In this document: piece after piece, positions 5,920 through 8,509 of the stretch
Numbering within the stretch: the stretch's first letter is position 1
How the letters are laid out: each line of letters begins with the position of its first letter
Source of the DNA: Clostridia bacterium
GTDB taxonomy: Bacteria > Bacillota > Clostridia > Oscillospirales > SIG627
Direction: 5' to 3'
Length of the DNA: 8,509 nt
Assembly: GCA_017453605.1 (NCBI GenBank)
Contig: JAFTEP010000011.1
Span: 1-8,509, forward strand
Notes under the pieces: model-generated
What the model was told of the DNA's origin: nothing
Databases searched by the model: none
The model's input: the letters and a program-made list of their open reading frames with translations, nothing else
Made by a program: the position numbers and the translations under genes

Positions 5920-6354
5920 TCAGAAGGGAAGATCGTCGTCGGAGCTCATTTCCTGGAACGCCGCGTCGTTGGGCGAGGCGCTGTAGGGAGCGGGAGCGGA
6001 ATTGAATGCGCCGTTGCCGGCGGAATCCTGCTTCTTGTCGACGAAGGTCACTTCATCCGCCACGACGTCGGTGGCGTAACGCTTCTGACCGTTCTGGTCC
6101 GTCCATTCTCTGGTCTGCAGAGAACCGCACACGAGAATGGCTCTGCCCTTCGTGAAATATTTCGCCACGAATTCGGCAGTCGATCTCCAGCAGACGACGT
6201 TGATCCAGTCGGTCTGCGGATTCTCCTGGTTCTTGGATTGCCTGCGGGAGACCGCGATCCTGAAATTGGTCACGGGGACTCCGTTGGGGGTCTGTCTGAG
6301 CTCCGGATCGGCACCCAGGTTGCCGACCAGGATGACTTTGTTGAAAGAAGCCAT
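5920..6354 (-). CDS. ssb: Single-stranded DNA-binding protein
   Basis: SSB coats single-stranded DNA during replication, recombination and repair and recruits partner proteins. The 144-residue protein has an OB-fold domain (about residues 1-105) with the family start FNKVILVGNLGADPELRQTP and the WINVVCW, AEFVAKYFTKG and TDVVADEVTFVD segments. A short flexible linker follows, then the acidic partner-binding tip DDDLPF at the extreme C-terminus (139-144). AGAGAGG precedes the ATG. The gene lies 13 bp after rpsF, so it is cotranscribed with it. No second ssb is present in the window. Confidence 0.98.
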   Translation of the reverse strand: MASFNKVILVGNLGADPELRQTPNGVPVTNFRIAVSRRQSKNQENPQTDWINVVCWRSTAEFVAKYFTKGRAILVCGSLQTREWTDQNGQKRYATDVVADEVTFVDKKQDSAGNGAFNSAPAPYSASPNDAAFQEMSSDDDLPF

Positions 6355-6367
6355 TTTTTCCTCTCTT

Positions 6368-6664
6368 TTACTCCTCGACCTTGACGATAATGGAGCGGAT
6401 CACAGCATCGTTGATGTTGTAAAGCCTGTCAAGTTCGGTCGGGAAATCTCTGTCCGACGTAAAGGCGATAAGAACGTAGTAGCCTTCGGACATGTAGTCG
6501 ATGGGATAGGCGAGTTTTCTCTTGCCCCACTCCTCGACCTTCTCGATGGTGGCGTTAGATTCCACCACGGAACGGAACTTTTCAACGACGGCGGCGATCT
6601 TGTCATCCTCGAGCGTCGCGTTGACGATGAAAATAGTTTCGTACTTTCCGGTGAGTTTTTCCAT
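6368..6664 (-). CDS. rpsF: 30S ribosomal protein S6
   Basis: S6 binds the central domain of 16S rRNA as a partner of S18. The 98-residue protein is the usual length. It has the N-terminal YETIFIVNATLEDDKIAAVVEKF segment (8-30), the VEEWGKRKLAYPI strand (43-55), and YVLIAFTSDRDFPTELDRLYNINDAVIRSIIVK (63-95). A strong AGGAGGTG Shine-Dalgarno lies about 8 nt before the ATG. It is the first gene of the operon, behind the promoter at 6743-6771 and a structured leader of about 70 nt. In other bacteria the S6:S18 complex represses this operon through its leader; whether this leader has that element is not established. Confidence 0.98.
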   Translation of the reverse strand: MEKLTGKYETIFIVNATLEDDKIAAVVEKFRSVVESNATIEKVEEWGKRKLAYPIDYMSEGYYVLIAFTSDRDFPTELDRLYNINDAVIRSIIVKVEE

Positions 6665-6686
6665 TTGTTTTGCACCTCCTTTTGGA

Positions 6687-6711
6687 CTTTAGCCCTTCGC
6701 ATGAAGGGAAG
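6687..6711 (-). promoter_or_regulatory. Leader hairpin of rpsF, candidate S6:S18 autoregulatory RNA
   Basis: In the rpsF transcript leader CCCTTC and GAAGGG form a 6-bp stem with a 4-nt loop (6693-6708 on the + strand). It extends by a further 3 bp (CTT/AAG) across a 3-nt bulge CTA. A second, 5'-terminal hairpin (GATACG/CGTATC, 6724-6738) precedes it, with an unpaired CCG between the two. The position matches known S6:S18-controlled leaders, but I cannot fit the published consensus by eye. Confidence 0.35.
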
Positions 6712-6742
6712 AAGAGACGGCGCGATACGCCGCGTATCTTAT

Positions 6743-6771
6743 ATGATACATCATTCCAAGTCTTCTGTCAA
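6743..6771 (-). promoter_or_regulatory. Promoter of the rpsF-ssb-rpsR-secG operon
   Basis: On the - strand a consensus TTGACA (6766-6771) and TATCAT (6743-6748) are separated by 17 bp. This is the expected strong sigma-A-type promoter for a ribosomal protein operon. The start is expected near 6736, giving a leader of about 70 nt before rpsF. Confidence 0.82.
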
Positions 6772-6827
6772 TAGTTTTCGGGAAAAATTTTCACATTTTT
6801 GCGGCGATCCGGGGCGTTGGGTCTATC

Positions 6828-6868
6828 CATTCGCCGGCGCGAAAGCGGCGGCGAATGACCGCCGCCGC
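6828..6868 (-). terminator. Probable terminator of the deacetylase gene, with alternative stem
   Basis: A perfect 9-bp GC stem (GCGGCGGCG at 6845-6853, CGCCGCCGC at 6860-6868) with a 6-nt loop lies downstream of the gene ending at 6935. On the - strand only TTTC follows, so the U-tract is poor. A competing 9-bp stem (CATTCGCCG at 6828-6836 with CGGCGAATG at 6849-6857) uses much of the same sequence, so only one can form. Confidence 0.45.
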
Positions 6869-6883
6869 AATAACTTAAAAATC

Positions 6884-6911
6884 TTAATTCTTAATTCTTA
6901 ATTCTTAATTG
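6884..6911. repeat. Heptamer tandem repeat TTAATTC
   Basis: Three exact copies of TTAATTC (6884-6904) are followed by a fourth, TTAATTG (6905-6911). Read on the - strand this is GAATTAA repeated, just past the end of the deacetylase gene. It is an AT-rich slippage-prone array in a GC-rich genome. No role is evident. Confidence 0.85.
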
Positions 6912-6934
6912 CCGAAGCGCTTCTCCCTTTGGCC

Positions 6935-8293
6935 TCACGCTTCGTCGCGGAGGGTCCAGGACTGGAGACGGAGGCGTTCGGTGATGAAATCGTCGGCGAA
7001 GTCGGGGCGGTGCACCCAGTGCTTGCCCTTCATGTTGAGGCGGTAGAGTATCGCGTAGTCGCCCTCGAGAGAAGGCATCTGCGGGCGCGGGATGACGGAA
7101 ACGCTGTCCGCTCCGAGCGCGACGTCGAGCATAGCGAACAGAAGGTCGGCGGGACCGATCCCCTTGGCTCCGGCGCGGTAGTGCGAGGGCAGGAAAGCGT
7201 CGGGGCGGAAAGCCGCGGCGAGACGGCGCACTTCGTCGGCAGTCAGAGTCACCGGCGTACTCGCGCCGAGCGGGGTCTCCAAAAAGCCTCTGACCGGGCA
7301 GGGATAGAACGGCTCGTCCGATAAGCAGAAGTGTGAGGCGGCGGCAAAGCAGTCCGAGATCGAATAGGTCCCGCTCTCAAGGCGGACCTGCCAGAACTTT
7401 TCCCTGAGCTGATCGCGCACCGAGGCGAGGTCGGATTTTTTGATAACTCTCGCGGCGTTTTGGGCTCTGACCTTAGCGGCGAGCTGATCCATGTGCTTGA
7501 TCTCGAAGCGGCCGTCGGCCTGAAGCGCGCGGATGAGGGTCTCGAACTCGTCGAAGAAGAGCTTCGTGGTCTCGGGCGGGTTGAGAGGCGTCGGTTCCCA
7601 TTCGTACATCGGGTGTTTGTTCTCGCCGTTGTAGTTGACAAGGTCCCAGAAGGTGCTGTGGTAGGCTCTGGTCGGGTGCGTCGCGAGGATCACGCGCTTC
7701 ATCGAGGCGATGTGATCCAGGAAGGTCTTGGGGTCGTAGGGGATCTTTTCGCCGCGCCACTTGAAGAAGCGGTCCTCGTAGAAGAGGTTTTCGATATAGA
7801 AATCGTAGTTCGTGTGCAGGGCGTTGCAGAAGTGGACGCTCCTGCCGTCCTTGAACTCGAAGACCGAGCCAATATAGAGGGGGATCCCCATGCGCGCGTA
7901 TTCGTACATCGCGACATAGCTCGTGCTGATCCCGGGCGGGCAGGCGAACTCGAAGGACTGCTTGCCGGTCGCGGCTTTGACCATCCCTATGCCCTCGCAC
8001 TCATATTCGAGGAGCAGTTTTTTCGCCTCCTCGTAGTTTTCCAAGTCGGTGTATTCGCAGATAGTCGGGTGATAGGAATGTCTCAGGGAGTGGAACCCGA
8101 CGTCGTGATGCTTCAGCGCCTCCGGAACGTCCATCCTGCCGTTTCTGATCCATTCGCGGGCAAGATAGCCCACGACGTTGAAGTTGCCCCTAACGCCGTA
8201 CTTTCTCAGAAGCTCCGCCTCCTCTACGCAGGCGTCCCACGCCTTCGGGGAGGTGAAGTCCTCAGTGTCAAAACAGAAATATATCTCGGTCAT
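6935..8293 (-). CDS. Polysaccharide deacetylase-family protein with extra C-terminal domain
   Basis: This 452-residue NodB-type protein has an unknown substrate. The metal-dependent hydrolase motifs are readable: FDTEDF at 8-13 (Asp9 and Asp12), FHSLRH at 67-72 with the H-S-x-x-H metal motif (His68, His72), a CPPG motif at 118-121 in place of the usual R-x-P-x-G type, and LATHPTRAYH at 203-212 with His206. The NodB domain ends near residue 275. Residues about 290-452 form a separate region I do not recognise. It includes YSISDCFAAASHF near 310-322 and a similar-looking PADLLFAMLDVALG near 381-394, perhaps a pair of small binding modules. No signal peptide or membrane segment is seen. AAGGGG precedes the ATG. 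It has its own consensus promoter and is not near glycan-synthesis genes in this window. Confidence 0.88.
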   Translation of the reverse strand: MTEIYFCFDTEDFTSPKAWDACVEEAELLRKYGVRGNFNVVGYLAREWIRNGRMDVPEALKHHDVGFHSLRHSYHPTICEYTDLENYEEAKKLLLEYECEGIGMVKAATGKQSFEFACPPGISTSYVAMYEYARMGIPLYIGSVFEFKDGRSVHFCNALHTNYDFYIENLFYEDRFFKWRGEKIPYDPKTFLDHIASMKRVILATHPTRAYHSTFWDLVNYNGENKHPMYEWEPTPLNPPETTKLFFDEFETLIRALQADGRFEIKHMDQLAAKVRAQNAARVIKKSDLASVRDQLREKFWQVRLESGTYSISDCFAAASHFCLSDEPFYPCPVRGFLETPLGASTPVTLTADEVRRLAAAFRPDAFLPSHYRAGAKGIGPADLLFAMLDVALGADSVSVIPRPQMPSLEGDYAILYRLNMKGKHWVHRPDFADDFITERLRLQSWTLRDEA

Positions 8294-8323
8294 CTTTTTT
8301 CCCCTTTTCTTTTTGTTATATCC

Positions 8324-8351
8324 ATTATATCAATATATGCCGCTCTGTCAA
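8324..8351 (-). promoter_or_regulatory. Consensus promoter of the deacetylase gene
   Basis: On the - strand TTGACA (8346-8351) and TATAAT (8324-8329), both perfect matches to consensus, are separated by 16 bp. The predicted start near 8317 gives a leader of about 25 nt before the ATG at 8293. Two perfect boxes imply strong and perhaps constitutive expression. Confidence 0.82.
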
Positions 8352-8356
8352 GAGAA

Positions 8357-8390
8357 AAAACGCCCGACTTTTTGATCCCCCGGGCGTTTT
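8357..8390. terminator. Bidirectional rho-independent terminator
   Basis: CGCCCG (8361-8366) pairs with CGGGCG (8381-8386), extended by AAAA/TTTT to 10 bp, with a 14-nt loop. On the - strand six T residues follow the GC stem, so it should end a - strand transcript arriving from beyond 8390. On the + strand a four-T run follows. It isolates the deacetylase promoter from upstream transcription. Confidence 0.75.
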
Positions 8391-8412
8391 GTCCATATTC
8401 TCCGCGAGTGGC

Positions 8413-8494
8413 GCCGCCTCCGGCGGCCAAAGGGCTCCGCCCTCGACCCGCCAAAGGCTCCGCCTTTGGAATCCGCCAAGGGCTCTGCCCTTGG
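8413..8494. repeat. Four successive GC-rich hairpins with TCC/TCT loops
   Basis: Four perfect stems follow each other, each closed on a triplet: GCCGCC-TCC-GGCGGC (8413-8427), AGGGC-TCC-GCCCT (8431-8443), CCAAAGGC-TCC-GCCTTTGG (8451-8469), and CCAAGGGC-TCT-GCCCTTGG (8476-8494). The stem bases vary while pairing and the loop are kept. The copies are separated by short linkers such as GACCCG. No T-tracts follow. The hairpins at 25-39 and 188-206 share the design with the loop as GGA. The array probably continues past the window end. Confidence 0.75.
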
Positions 8495-8509
8495 GACCCG
8501 CAAGGGACT

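Noticed and set aside
6137..6901. A 254-codon + strand open frame across ssb, rpsF and the rpsF promoter
   Set aside because: It is antisense to two conserved genes and reads through their promoter and a hairpin.

Overview
The window looks like chromosomal DNA from a GC-rich Clostridia-type Bacillota, possibly an Oscillospirales or Christensenellales relative from the gut. This is inferred from the gene families, not from a marker search. The evidence is a rpsF-ssb-rpsR operon followed by secG, a YugP-type membrane zinc peptidase, strong AGGAGG-like ribosome binding sites, sigma-A-type promoters (TTGACA/TATAAT), and GC-rich palindromic repeats between genes. Both ends of the window lie inside such repeats, so it may be a whole draft contig broken at repeats.

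Layout: 1-250 holds repeats and hairpins and no convincing gene. 251-1911 (+) is a two-gene unit whose genes overlap by ATGA: trmB (tRNA m7G46 methyltransferase) and an RluA-family pseudouridine synthase. Its 3' end runs 58 bp into the convergent zinc peptidase gene at 1854-2567 (-). Between the peptidase promoter and the next gene are a + strand terminator and two near-identical inverted repeats that frame the promoter of a Fic-family protein at 2794-3843 (+). Facing fic is a NodB-fold protein with an N-terminal beta-rich domain at 3862-4932 (-). The ribosomal/replication operon rpsF-ssb-rpsR-secG runs on the - strand from a strong promoter near 6770 down to a terminator near 5040. A second, unrelated polysaccharide deacetylase-like gene (6935-8293, -) has its own consensus promoter. 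From 8391 to the end are four successive GC-rich hairpins.

Most genes are housekeeping: RNA modification, translation, single-stranded DNA binding and protein export. The less ordinary elements are the operator-like control region of fic, the SecG with a 76-residue acidic Ser/Thr/Ala tail, the two signal-less NodB-type proteins, the overlapping rluA/peptidase pair whose first visible + strand terminator lies beyond the peptidase gene, and a hairpin family with a constant GGA/TCC loop at both edges. I see no phage genes, transposase, CRISPR array, tRNA or rRNA. No clearly new multi-gene system is evident. The fic operator region is the best candidate for something worth testing.
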